A stretch of DNA of 64,000 nucleotides from Candidatus Mediterraneibacter merdipullorum (GTDB taxonomy: Bacteria > Bacillota > Clostridia > Lachnospirales > Lachnospiraceae): assembly GCA_019117125.1 (NCBI GenBank), contig DXAL01000017.1:51202-115201 (forward strand), in the 5' to 3' direction. This document shows positions 8,078 to 16,670 of this stretch, piece after piece (within the stretch, counting starts at the first letter, position 1; every line of letters starts with the position of its first letter). Made by a program: the position numbers and the translations under genes. Below the pieces are notes generated by a model, which worked only from the letters and a program-made list of their open reading frames with translations, did not search any database and had not been told where the DNA came from.

Positions 8078-8563
8078 ATGGAAAAAATCGCGAGCTTCAC
8101 CGTCGATCATCTGCGCCTGCTGCCCGGCGTCTATGTATCGCGGAAAGATACGGTAAACGGCGCCGTCATCACGACGTACGACATCCGCATGACAAAGCCC
8201 AATGACGAGCCGGTCATGAATACGGCGGAAGTCCATGCCATCGAACATCTGGGCGCCACTTTTCTGAGAAATCATGAAACTTACCGGGACCGGGTCATCT
8301 ACTTTGGTCCCATGGGATGCCGGACGGGCTTTTATCTGCTCCTCTCAGGCGACGATGATTCAGCGGACATTGTCCCTCTCCTGAAGGAAATGTTCGCCTT
8401 CATCGCCGGGTATGAGGGAGATATCCCGGGCGCTTCCCCGAAAGACTGCGGCAATTATCTCGACATGAACCTTCCCATGGCAAGATATCTTGCGCGCAGG
8501 TATCTGGACAACGTGCTCCTTTCGATATCCGAAGAGCAGCTCACTTATCCCGGAGCATGCTGA
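8078..8563 (+). CDS. luxS: S-ribosylhomocysteine lyase LuxS
   Basis: LuxS cleaves S-ribosylhomocysteine to homocysteine and DPD, the autoinducer-2 precursor, in the activated methyl cycle. The 161-residue protein has the metal-binding HAIEH (His53, His57), the third ligand in KDCGNYLDM (Cys124), and the catalytic Cys81 in FGPMGCRTGFYLL. All active-site residues are present. The ATG at 8078 has AAAGGA upstream and a TATAAT-type promoter. No mtnN/pfs or metabolic partner is adjacent. The last 23 bp overlap the 3' end of the convergent DUF5662-like gene, with no terminator between them. Confidence 0.97.
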   Translation: MEKIASFTVDHLRLLPGVYVSRKDTVNGAVITTYDIRMTKPNDEPVMNTAEVHAIEHLGATFLRNHETYRDRVIYFGPMGCRTGFYLLLSGDDDSADIVPLLKEMFAFIAGYEGDIPGASPKDCGNYLDMNLPMARYLARRYLDNVLLSISEEQLTYPGAC

Positions 8564-9179
8564 TGCATGTTCCCCACATCCGGCGGATGCCCTCTGCTGC
8601 CGCGGCAGGACGGATGGGGCTTCCCGCCGGAGATAACCGGCGCACCGGCTTCCGCCTGAGCACGTTCTGCCGGATGTAGCGGTACGTCTTTTCTTCCCCG
8701 CACCGGGCGAGCATATGCAGCAGGCGCTCCAGCAGCGCCCGTGTGTCCGGGTGCATCATGTCTCCCGCTTTTCCCTTCTGATAATATTCCAACGGGTCGC
8801 TGTCCCGGTACTGACTGCCTTTATAAACTTTGCTGGCGGCGATGCGGTCCAGGAACATCTCGACCACATAGCGCACCGGCATCTTCATTCCGGTCAGGAG
8901 CTTTTCCCCTTCCATACTGTAGTCCAGCCAGTATTCATAGTGATGCTTGTTCCGCCCCTTGTGGTGGAGCCAGGCGGAAGAATACCCCCGCGCTTCCCGC
9001 TCCGCATTGTTGGGGCTCCTGGTCCCCTGATAATACCTGCAGCCCACCAGGAATTCCGACGGGCTGTATTTGGACAGGTCATGAAGGAGTCCCTGGCGGA
9101 ACAGTCCCACCCGGAAGCACTCCTTCATGACAAGTATCTTATGCTTTGTGATTGTGACGAAATGTCGGTACGCTTTCAT
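8541..9179 (-). CDS. DUF5662-like protein, C-terminus overlapping luxS
   Basis: A 212-residue protein that I place in the uncharacterised DUF5662 family from its N-terminal HFVTITKHKILVMKECFRVG, the HDLSKYSPSEF segment, HHKGRNKHHYEYW and the MPVRYVVEMFLDRIAASKVY stretch. The His/Asp-rich pattern (HDLSKY, then HHxxxxHHYE) resembles HD-type metal sites, but this is inference. Residues after about 180 are Arg/Pro/Ala-rich (RRKPVRRLSPAGSPIRPAA) and look like a fused non-domain tail reaching into luxS. Its ATG overlaps the stop of the GH13-like gene in ATGA fashion (4 bp), so it is the last gene of that operon. Cellular role unknown. Confidence 0.75.
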   Translation of the reverse strand: MKAYRHFVTITKHKILVMKECFRVGLFRQGLLHDLSKYSPSEFLVGCRYYQGTRSPNNAEREARGYSSAWLHHKGRNKHHYEYWLDYSMEGEKLLTGMKMPVRYVVEMFLDRIAASKVYKGSQYRDSDPLEYYQKGKAGDMMHPDTRALLERLLHMLARCGEEKTYRYIRQNVLRRKPVRRLSPAGSPIRPAAAAEGIRRMWGTCISMLRDK

Positions 9180-10915
9180 GACTTATCCTGCCGCCTCTTT
9201 TTTCTGTTCTCTTTCTTTACGCTCACCAGTACGGTAATGCTCCGCGCGGCCACCTCCATCTTTTTCTGCTCCTCCGTCGCAGGCCGGGTCTGGGGCATCG
9301 GATGTTCCGCATCGGAAAGGAGCGCCCACTCCTTGTCTTTCCCCGGGGAGGGAAGGGCAAAGCTGTGGGGCAGCCAGTGCATGTTGTAGGCGATGAAGCA
9401 CTCCGTGCCGCCGGCTCCCGCTCCGGAGTAGAGCACGCCCAGCTGTCTGCTGGATACTTCCGAGCGCACCTGCCATGCGTCTTCGCTGTGGTAGGACACG
9501 TCCGGCACGCCGCATGCGGTCCGGTCCAGTCCTTTTAACTCCTCTGCCCGGTGGAGGCAGGGATGGTCTTTTCGGAACGCGATGAGCGCCTTCACATAGC
9601 GGAACAGGGAGTCGTCCGTCTTCAGCTTCGTCCAGTCCACCCACCCGGTCTCATTGTCCTGGCAGTAGGCGTTGTTGTTGCCTTTCTGGCTGTTGTAGAA
9701 TTCATCTCCCGCCAGCAGGCAGGGGGTTCCCTGGGCGCTCAGCAGCAGGAGGAACGCATTCCTCACCTGGTCTTTGCGGAGGGCGTTGACCGCTTTTTTG
9801 CGGCTCGGTCCCTCGGCTCCGCAGTTCCAGCTGTAGTTGTAATCCGGTCCGTCCGTATTGTTCTCCCCGTTGGCTTCATTGTGCTTGCTGTCGTAGGAGA
9901 CCAGGTCCCAGAGCGTGAAGCCGGTATGGGTGGTGATATAGTTGCACTTCCCATCCGCTGCGGAATTGCGGCGCAGCGCCCATATCACATCGTTCACCAT
10001 ATTTTCGTCCCCTTTGAGGAACCGGCGCATCACGTTCTGGAAGGCGTCGTCTTTCTGCATCAGCTTGATGTCTTTTAAGAACGGGTCGCTCTTTAACGCA
10101 TCCCAGGACACGCAGTAGGGATTCACCACGAACCCGTCCACATGGTACTCCAGCATGTAGAATCTCAGGCATTCCAGCACGAGCTGGATGGGAACGCCCT
10201 CGGTAAAAGGCATCTCCAGGACGACCTCGATGCCCGCCCTGTGGCACGCCTTTATCATATCTTTTAACTCCGTCACCGCGGAATCTCCGGCAGCATACGC
10301 CTCCTTGGGCGCGAAATAATATGCCGGACCGTATCCCCAGTAATTGATTTTCGCCTTCGCACACTCGTCAAACTCATAGACCGGCATGCACTGAATCTGG
10401 TTGACGCCCAGTTCCCGGAGATAGGGAATCTTCTCCGTCACGCCAAGGTATGTCCCTTTGTGGGCTGCCCTGGAGGAGCTGTGCTTCGTAAACCCTCTCA
10501 CGTGAAGGCTGTAGGCGATCACCTCGTTCCACGGGATGTGCAGCCGCCGGTCGCCCTCCCAGTCATAATCCGCGGACACGAGCCGTCCCCGGACCGGATG
10601 GGTCTTCTCATCCCCCCGCTTCCCGAAGGTCTTCCTGCCGGACAGTTCCCGCACATACGGGTCAATGTACGGCTTGCCGCCGACCAGGTAGCTGTATTCG
10701 TACTGTTCCGCCTCAATCTCCTCGAGCCCCAGGAAACGGACTTCACCGATGCCTTCCTCCTCGGGCAGGTCGAACCTGCACTCCGGCTCTGCCCCGCCTT
10801 TCCTGTAAAGGAGCAGCTCGCAGGTCTTCCCCGCGGGCACCTGCAACACGAAATTTGCTCTGTTTCCCTCTGCTGCCGCACCAAAGGGCTGCGGTCTTCC
10901 TTTTGTTCTTCTCAT
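9176..10915 (-). CDS. GH13 (isoamylase/GlgX-like) protein with degenerate catalytic residues
   Basis: A 579-residue protein with an N-terminal CBM48-like domain (about 1-115) and a GH13 barrel. Scaffold motifs of the isoamylase/debranching group are well kept: KGTYLGVTEKIPYLRELGVN, INYWGYGP, LWDLVSYDSKHNEANGENN and AGDEFYNSQKGNNNAYCQDN. The four catalytic regions are not. Region I (DVVFNHT-like) reads LEMPFTEG at 233-240. Region II (GFRFD) reads GFVVN, so Asn265 replaces the nucleophile. Region III (LIAEPWD) reads LMQKDDA, without the acid/base Glu. Region IV (CHDG) reads THTG, Thr331 for Asp. The frame is intact, which suggests a maintained non-catalytic glucan-binding role rather than decay. 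It follows a sugar-binding lipoprotein gene by 13 bp and overlaps the DUF5662 gene. The alignment is by eye. Confidence 0.82.
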   Translation of the reverse strand: MRRTKGRPQPFGAAAEGNRANFVLQVPAGKTCELLLYRKGGAEPECRFDLPEEEGIGEVRFLGLEEIEAEQYEYSYLVGGKPYIDPYVRELSGRKTFGKRGDEKTHPVRGRLVSADYDWEGDRRLHIPWNEVIAYSLHVRGFTKHSSSRAAHKGTYLGVTEKIPYLRELGVNQIQCMPVYEFDECAKAKINYWGYGPAYYFAPKEAYAAGDSAVTELKDMIKACHRAGIEVVLEMPFTEGVPIQLVLECLRFYMLEYHVDGFVVNPYCVSWDALKSDPFLKDIKLMQKDDAFQNVMRRFLKGDENMVNDVIWALRRNSAADGKCNYITTHTGFTLWDLVSYDSKHNEANGENNTDGPDYNYSWNCGAEGPSRKKAVNALRKDQVRNAFLLLLSAQGTPCLLAGDEFYNSQKGNNNAYCQDNETGWVDWTKLKTDDSLFRYVKALIAFRKDHPCLHRAEELKGLDRTACGVPDVSYHSEDAWQVRSEVSSRQLGVLYSGAGAGGTECFIAYNMHWLPHSFALPSPGKDKEWALLSDAEHPMPQTRPATEEQKKMEVAARSITVLVSVKKENRKKRRQDKS

Positions 10916-10928
10916 ATCCTGTCCTTTC

Positions 10929-11921
10929 CTACTGCCAGCCGTCTGTTCCGTACAGCTCCACGTTATTTTTGTCTATCAGAAATGTCTCGACACAGGTTTC
11001 CGTCTCATATACGCCTTCTCCCAGAATGGCGTCCGCCGTCTTCACGGCTGCCTTTCCCATATTAATGGGGGATGCCGCCCCGACCCCCGTCATCGGGGAA
11101 CCGGGCTCTGCCAGCCGGCTCTTCACATCGGGAGAACCGCCCACGCTGTATACGAGGACGCTGTTTTCTCCTGCTTCCTCCAGCGCCTGGAGCACATCCA
11201 GGGCAATGCGGTCGTCCCCGCACATCACGGCGTCCACCCCGCCGTCTCTCTGAAGGAGCGCCGTAACTCTCTGTCCTGCCCCGGTGCCGTCCCCGGATAC
11301 TTCGACCCGCTCCGCCACTTCAAACCCGGCGTCCGCAATGGTCTCCTCAAATCCGGTAATGCTCTCGTCCGTCTGACCTCCCTGCCGCCATTCGGCAATC
11401 ACCAGCCGACCGCCTTCCGGCAGCTTCCCGGTCAGGTCCTCCCCGCACACAGCTCCTGCGTGGTAGTCGTCCGACAGGATAACCGCGTCCGCCGGAACCG
11501 TCCCTTCCCCGTCCGGCTCCAGGCTCACCACCGGGATGCCCGCCTCATCCAGTACATGCAGCGCCGTCTCTTCCTCCAGGGACGGGACCGGGTTTAAAAA
11601 CACTGCCTCCACCCCTGCTCCTGCCATCTCGTCCAGCTGGGCTTCCTGCACGCCGGCATCGCCGCCTGCATCACGCACGAGGATGCGGTCGCCTCCCTCC
11701 TCCAGTGCTGCTGCCACCGAGTCCTTGAGCACCGCATAAAAAGGGTCCGAGAGGTCCGCGCATGCAAAACCGAAGAGCCGGTCCTGATTTCCGGTTTCTT
11801 CCCCGTCCTCTTCCACTGCGACGGCATTGTCTTCCGGCGTCCCCACATTCTGCTTGCACCCCGCCAGGGCAAAGACTGCGGCGGCTGCCGCAAGTACGGA
11901 AAAGAATCGTTTTTTCACCAT
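10929..11921 (-). CDS. Sugar-binding lipoprotein (ribose/galactose type), no transporter partner
   Basis: A 330-residue periplasmic-binding-protein-like lipoprotein. The signal peptide MVKKRFFSVLAAAAAVFALAGC has its lipobox Cys at 22. The mature part has the type-I sugar-binding fold pattern: FGFACADLSDPFYAVLKDSV, AQLDEMAGAGVEAVFLNPV, LSDDYHAGAVCGEDL and VMCGDDRIALDVLQALEEAG. Ribose/galactose-type SBPs or sensory homologues fit best. No ATPase or permease is next to it; instead it leads a unit with the GH13-like protein and DUF5662. The ATG at 11921 has GAGGAG seven bases upstream and a consensus promoter at 11971-11998. It may work with a distant ABC system or as a sensor. Confidence 0.85.
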   Translation of the reverse strand: MVKKRFFSVLAAAAAVFALAGCKQNVGTPEDNAVAVEEDGEETGNQDRLFGFACADLSDPFYAVLKDSVAAALEEGGDRILVRDAGGDAGVQEAQLDEMAGAGVEAVFLNPVPSLEEETALHVLDEAGIPVVSLEPDGEGTVPADAVILSDDYHAGAVCGEDLTGKLPEGGRLVIAEWRQGGQTDESITGFEETIADAGFEVAERVEVSGDGTGAGQRVTALLQRDGGVDAVMCGDDRIALDVLQALEEAGENSVLVYSVGGSPDVKSRLAEPGSPMTGVGAASPINMGKAAVKTADAILGEGVYETETCVETFLIDKNNVELYGTDGWQ

Positions 11922-11970
11922 GCTGTTCTCCTCTTTCGACCCTTTCAAAATTACAGATTCCCACACTCTC

Positions 11971-11998
11971 ATTCTACCGTGTTTCGGGGGAATGTCAA
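11971..11998 (-). promoter_or_regulatory. Predicted promoter of the SBP/GH13-like/DUF5662 operon
   Basis: Minus strand: perfect -35 TTGACA (11993-11998), 16-bp spacer, -10 TAGAAT (11971-11976), 50 bp upstream of the ATG at 11921. Confidence 0.7.
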
Positions 11999-12118
11999 TA
12001 GAAGCCGTACAGACGTCTTGCTTTTTGCGCGCCTTTCTGATACCATCTATACAGCGCGCACCGCCTGTGCGCCCATGAAACAGAAAACGGAACACATTCC
12101 GCGCAAAGGAGAAGAAAC

Positions 12119-12442
12119 ATGAACGAAAACGAATCCCTCACCGTGACGCTGACCCTGGACAATGACGAGGAGCTCGAGTGCAGCGTCCTCACCATATTTG
12201 ACACCGATGAGAAACGGTATATCGCCCTGCTCCCCCTGGATGACAGCGGGGAAAACAGCAGCGGACAGATTTACCTCTACCGCCTGATCGACCGCGGGGA
12301 AGACGAGGAGCCTGGTCTGGAGAACATCCTGGACGACAACGAATTCGCACGGGTTTCCGAGGCATTTAACGAATGGATGGAGGAAGAGGATTTCGGGGAT
12401 ATCGACCTGGACGAGCTCTACGCCCTGGACGATGCAGAGTAA
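12119..12442 (+). CDS. DUF1292 (UPF0473) family protein
   Basis: A 107-residue acidic cytosolic protein: LTLDNDEELECSVLTIFD, KRYIALLPLDD, IYLYRLIDRGEDEEPGLENI, ARVSEAFNEWMEE. This is the DUF1292 pattern, common in Firmicutes and often next to alaS-yqgF; its function is not known to me. Here it stands alone, divergent from the SBP operon and convergent with the helicase gene. AAGGAG lies upstream of the ATG at 12119. Confidence 0.88.
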   Translation: MNENESLTVTLTLDNDEELECSVLTIFDTDEKRYIALLPLDDSGENSSGQIYLYRLIDRGEDEEPGLENILDDNEFARVSEAFNEWMEEEDFGDIDLDELYALDDAE

Positions 12443-12481
12443 AGAGAAAGCGCAGCCGGCCGCCGGGCCGGGACATGCGCC

Positions 12482-14317
12482 TTACTCTTCCAGAAGTTCG
12501 CCGATGAAACGGGAAGGAGACACCTCTTTCCCGTTTTTTGTCTTTACATAGGAGACAACCAGCCGCTCGGATGCTCTTGTCATCCCCACATAGAAGAGCC
12601 TTCTCTCCTCCTCCAGACCTTTCTCCCCGGCATCGGAAAGGGACTTTTTACATGGGATGCCCCCTTCGTTTGCACCGGTCAGGAAGACCGTGTGGAATTC
12701 CAGCCCTTTTGCGGCGTGCAGCGTCATGAGCCGGACCCCCTCGCCGGACGCCTGCCTCCTGCGGCTCTGTTCCCGGAGCCGGTCCGTGTATTCCCGGATA
12801 TGGGAGAACCAGTCTTCCGCAGAGGCGTAGGGCTTCGCCGCCTCTTCCACTGCATCGCACACTTCCCGCAGAGGCGCGTATTCTTTCCCGTTCTCATTTG
12901 CATAATCCCTCAGGAAGTCATCATACCCCGCTTTCTTCCGGATATACCGGACCGCCGCATAGGGCGCCATCCGGCTGAGCATCCTGACATCCCACTCGAA
13001 CTGGTCGATGCGGTCCAGCATCCACTCCCGATCACTGTAAAAGTTCCGGATTGCCTCAAAGGATGCCTGCTCCCCGGACAGGCTGTCCCGGGCGATGTAG
13101 CGCACCGGGCGGTTCATGACCCGGAGAAAATCTCCTCTCGTCCCCGTCCCGGAGGCCAGCCGGAGATAGGACAGCATGTCCTTTGCGATGAAATGGCCGT
13201 ACAGGTTCGGCAGGGACTCCCGGATATAAAAAGGGATATGCCGGTCCGTGAGTTCCTCCGCCACTGCCCTGCCGTCTGTGTGGAGCCGGAAGAGCACCGC
13301 CATCTCCTCTGCGGGCAGACCGCCTGCAAGCGCCTTTTCAATCTCATCCGCCACATAGGCCGCCTCTTCGTGCACATCTTTCACTTCCTGGATATGCAGG
13401 CATTCGCCCCGGTCTTTTACCGCCTGGAGCTTCTTCTGGAAACGGTGCCGGTTGTGACCGATGACCTTCAGGGAATTCCTCACGATATTCCCGGTGGAGC
13501 GGTAATTCTTCCCCAGGATGACCCGGGCTGCGCCGGGATAGTCCTGCAGGAACCGGAACATGAACTCCGGCTCTGCTCCCCGGAAGCCGTAGATTGCCTG
13601 GTCGTCGTCTCCCACCACGAAGAGATTGTTCTCCGGCAGCGCGAGCATCCGTATCACATCATATTGTACCCGGTTGATGTCCTGAAATTCATCCACCAGG
13701 ATATAGCGGAACTTTTTCTGCCACTGCTCCAGGATGTCCGGACGGGACAAAAAAAGCCCGCAGCATAGTACGAGCATATCGTCAAGGTCTATCTTGCGCA
13801 GCGCCTTCCGCTTCGCCTCGTATTCCCGGAAGATATCTGCAAACGAAGCGGGATTCGTGCGCGAGCGGAATTCTTCCGGCGGGATGCGCCCGTTTTTCGC
13901 ACGCCCGATCTCCCCCGCCGTCTCCCGGAGGAAGTCGTCGTCATCCGCGCCGGGAGACTGCCGGTCGCTGAGCACTTCCCGGAGGATGCGGTACTTCTCC
14001 TCCTCGGAAAGGATATTCTCCTGTCCGATGCGGTACGTCTGTTTCAGGATGCCGTAATAAATGCCGTGGAAGGTGCCCGCCGTCACCGGGGCAGCCTTCT
14101 CCCCCATCCGGGCATGCAGCCGGGATTTCATCTCCGCGGCCGCATATCTGGTAAATGTGACGATGAGGATTTCCTCCGGTCTCACGCCCTGCTCTCCGAC
14201 CAGATGGCATACCCGGTCTACGATGGTGCGTGTTTTGCCGGAGCCGGGACCTGCCAGCACCTGGCAGGCGCCCTCCCCGTGCAGGATGGCCTCCCTCTGT
14301 CCCCGGTCAGATTTCAT
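12482..14317 (-). CDS. UvrD/Rep-type superfamily 1 DNA helicase
   Basis: A 611-residue 3'-5' SF1A helicase. It shows motif [19 protein letters not shown] (Walker A), Ia [31 protein letters not shown] (Walker B), [48 protein letters not shown] and [19 protein letters not shown]. It is shorter than PcrA/UvrD (usually over 700) and lacks their C-terminal extension; I would not call it pcrA. This compact type recurs in clostridial genomes, probably as an accessory repair helicase. Its start overlaps the gltX stop by 11 bp, so the two are co-transcribed. Confidence 0.92.
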   Translation of the reverse strand: MKSDRGQREAILHGEGACQVLAGPGSGKTRTIVDRVCHLVGEQGVRPEEILIVTFTRYAAAEMKSRLHARMGEKAAPVTAGTFHGIYYGILKQTYRIGQENILSEEEKYRILREVLSDRQSPGADDDDFLRETAGEIGRAKNGRIPPEEFRSRTNPASFADIFREYEAKRKALRKIDLDDMLVLCCGLFLSRPDILEQWQKKFRYILVDEFQDINRVQYDVIRMLALPENNLFVVGDDDQAIYGFRGAEPEFMFRFLQDYPGAARVILGKNYRSTGNIVRNSLKVIGHNRHRFQKKLQAVKDRGECLHIQEVKDVHEEAAYVADEIEKALAGGLPAEEMAVLFRLHTDGRAVAEELTDRHIPFYIRESLPNLYGHFIAKDMLSYLRLASGTGTRGDFLRVMNRPVRYIARDSLSGEQASFEAIRNFYSDREWMLDRIDQFEWDVRMLSRMAPYAAVRYIRKKAGYDDFLRDYANENGKEYAPLREVCDAVEEAAKPYASAEDWFSHIREYTDRLREQSRRRQASGEGVRLMTLHAAKGLEFHTVFLTGANEGGIPCKKSLSDAGEKGLEEERRLFYVGMTRASERLVVSYVKTKNGKEVSPSRFIGELLEE

Positions 14318-15770
14318 GCAGCTTCCCGATTCCTTTCCGTATCCGGGCGAGAGACTCTTCTTTCCCGAGCACTTCCATCAGCTCCGTCGCGCCGCCGGGT
14401 GTGCTCTGCCTTCCGGATACCGCGGTGCGCAGCGGCCACATCACATAGCCGATCTTGTTTCCCTTTTCATCCGCATAGCCTTTGAGCAGTGCAAAGAGCG
14501 CGTCGTTGCTGTAATCTTCCTGCGCCTCCAGAAGGGGGAGCACGTCTTCCAGAAGCTCCAGCCCTTTCCGGGGGTCTGTCTTCATCTTCTTGTGCCGGTA
14601 GAGCTCACAGTCATAGTCCGGCAGCTCTTCCAGAAAATCGATCTGGGAACAGATATCCGGGAATATCTCAATCCTCGTCTTTACGAGCGCCGCAATCTTC
14701 TTCCGGTCGTAATCCTTTGTGACCGCCGCTTTGATGTAGGGCTCTGCCATCTCGTAAAAACGGTCGAAATCCATGGCTTTTAAATATTCTCCGTTCATCC
14801 ATTTCAGCTTCACCGTGTCAAATACCGCCGGTGACTTGCTCATATGCCGGTAGTCAAACGCCTCCACCAGCTCTGTGAGCGAGAAGATTTCCCGGTTGTC
14901 CGAAGGGCACCATCCCAGGAGCGCCACATAGTTCACCACTGCCTCGGATACGAATCCCTGGTCGATGAGGTCCTCGTAGGAGGAGTGTCCGCTCCGCTTG
15001 CTCAGCTTCTTGTGGTTCTCGTCCGTGATGAGGGGGCAGTGCACATACACGGGCACCTCCCATCCGAAGGCTTCATAGAGCCGGTTGTACTTGGGCGCGG
15101 ACGCCAGATATTCATTTCCCCGGACCACGTGGGTGATGCCCATCAGATGGTCGTCCACCACATTGGCGAAATTGTACGTCGGGAATCCGTCCGACTTGAT
15201 GAGGATCATATCGTCCAGCTCACAGTTGGGCACCGTGATGTCCCCGTATATCTCGTCGTGGAACGTGGTCTCCCCCTCATTGGGCACATTCAGCCGGATG
15301 ACCCAGGGCTTCCCAGCCGCCAGATTTGCCTCCACTTCCTCCCGGCTCAGCCCGAGGCAGTGCTTGTCATAGACCACGATGTCCGTCCCGTCCTCCGAGA
15401 CGGAAGTCTTAAGGGACTCCAGCCGTTCCCTGTCGCAGAAGCAGTAGTAGGCGTCCCCCTGCTCCACCAGCTGTCTGGCATACTTCATATAGAGACCCGA
15501 CGCCTGGCGCTCGCTCTGGATATAGGGTCCGTATCCCCGGTCTTTGTCCGGTCCCTCATCGTGGATAAGTCCGGTCTTTGCAAGGGTCCGGTAGATGATA
15601 TCCGTGGCTCCCTCCACATAGCGCTCCTGGTCCGTATCCTCGATGCGGAGGATGAAATCTCCCCCTTCGTGCTTCGCGATCAGATACGCGTAGAGTGCGG
15701 TCCTTAAGTTCCCAACATGCATCCGCCCGGTGGGGCTGGGTGCGAATCTTGTCCTTACTTTGCTGCTCAT
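14307..15770 (-). CDS. gltX: Glutamate--tRNA ligase
   Basis: A 487-residue class I aminoacyl-tRNA synthetase that charges tRNA(Glu) and often also tRNA(Gln) where GatCAB is present. The HIGH-type signature lies in [20 protein letters not shown], followed by [14 protein letters not shown], and the KMSKS-type loop is [15 protein letters not shown]. The C-terminal helical anticodon-binding part runs to the end. The ATG at 15770 has GGAGAAG upstream. It is followed, with overlap, by the helicase gene and preceded 15 bp upstream by the sirtuin-like gene, so the three probably form one unit. Confidence 0.97.
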   Translation of the reverse strand: MSSKVRTRFAPSPTGRMHVGNLRTALYAYLIAKHEGGDFILRIEDTDQERYVEGATDIIYRTLAKTGLIHDEGPDKDRGYGPYIQSERQASGLYMKYARQLVEQGDAYYCFCDRERLESLKTSVSEDGTDIVVYDKHCLGLSREEVEANLAAGKPWVIRLNVPNEGETTFHDEIYGDITVPNCELDDMILIKSDGFPTYNFANVVDDHLMGITHVVRGNEYLASAPKYNRLYEAFGWEVPVYVHCPLITDENHKKLSKRSGHSSYEDLIDQGFVSEAVVNYVALLGWCPSDNREIFSLTELVEAFDYRHMSKSPAVFDTVKLKWMNGEYLKAMDFDRFYEMAEPYIKAAVTKDYDRKKIAALVKTRIEIFPDICSQIDFLEELPDYDCELYRHKKMKTDPRKGLELLEDVLPLLEAQEDYSNDALFALLKGYADEKGNKIGYVMWPLRTAVSGRQSTPGGATELMEVLGKEESLARIRKGIGKLHEI

Positions 15771-15785
15771 TTTTCTTCTCCAATT

Positions 15786-16538
15786 TCAGTTCTGATTTTG
15801 TTTGTTGTATTCGGATACCATGTCCGAAAGGAATCTGTCGCACCTTTCGTGTATCACGATATCCGCGCGCTGGTCGGAATAGTGTTCCGCGTCCGTCACC
15901 AGGATCAGGCTGCTCCCCGTATAATACTGCAGGAACTGGCTGCACAGAGGCGAATTGAGGTTCGCCCCCAGCACCAGGAGCACCTCCGCCTTCTCCACTT
16001 CCTGGGCCGCCTCCGTCATCAGCCGGTTGTCGATCATCTCTCCGAACAGGCACACATGGGGGCGCAGCGCCACGAGACAGTGCTCACAGAGAGGCACGCC
16101 TTTTGCCTGGGCAATGTATTCTGCCGGATACCGCCTCCCGCAGGACGGACAGGAATTCTCAAAGACCGACCCTTTCAGGTCATATACGTTCCTGCACCCC
16201 GCCCGCTTTTCCAGGTCCGCGATGCGCCGGGTGATGATGGAATCCACCAGCCCGGAGTCCTGAAGCGCCTTCAGGGAATAAAACCCTTCCCCCGGAGGCG
16301 TTTCCGCCGCCTTGAGGACCACTTCTTTGTAAAACCGGAAGAACAGTTCTTTCCGCGCGGAATAAAATGCGCTGCTGAAGATTTCTTCAAAGGAATATCC
16401 GTACTTCTCTTCTATCTCGTAGGATTCCCTGCCGTCGCGCAGGAGCGGGTACCCGCTCTCCGCCATGAGTCCCGCGCCGCTCAGCACAACCGTATATCTG
16501 CTGTCGCGCAGAATCTGGAATATCATCTCTTCTCTCAT
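15786..16538 (-). CDS. Sir2-like protein lacking the catalytic histidine
   Basis: A 250-residue protein of sirtuin fold. The NAD-binding start VVLSGAGLMAESGYPLLRD matches GAGxSxESGIPxFR. Zinc-ribbon Cys pairs are CPSC and CEHC (130, 133, 151, 154), and PHVCLFGEMID matches the PxVVxFGE motif. The catalytic core differs: TQNxDxLH reads TRRIADLE (about 103-110), and the ELHGS motif reads DLKGS, so Lys122 takes the place of the catalytic His. NAD-dependent deacylation by the usual mechanism seems unlikely; NAD binding or another chemistry is possible. I chose the ATG at 16538, with GGAGG eight bases upstream, over a GTG three bases earlier. It stands just upstream of gltX. Confidence 0.8.
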   Translation of the reverse strand: MREEMIFQILRDSRYTVVLSGAGLMAESGYPLLRDGRESYEIEEKYGYSFEEIFSSAFYSARKELFFRFYKEVVLKAAETPPGEGFYSLKALQDSGLVDSIITRRIADLEKRAGCRNVYDLKGSVFENSCPSCGRRYPAEYIAQAKGVPLCEHCLVALRPHVCLFGEMIDNRLMTEAAQEVEKAEVLLVLGANLNSPLCSQFLQYYTGSSLILVTDAEHYSDQRADIVIHERCDRFLSDMVSEYNKQNQN

Positions 16539-16670
16539 CACATCCCCCTCCCTTCTGCCGCCCGTTCGCCGGGCAGTTCCTGACTATAGGACTATTATAA
16601 AACAAGTCGGGGGATTCTTCAATCATCCATCTCGTTCCCCTGCGGTCACCCGATATCCTGCGCCGCTTCG

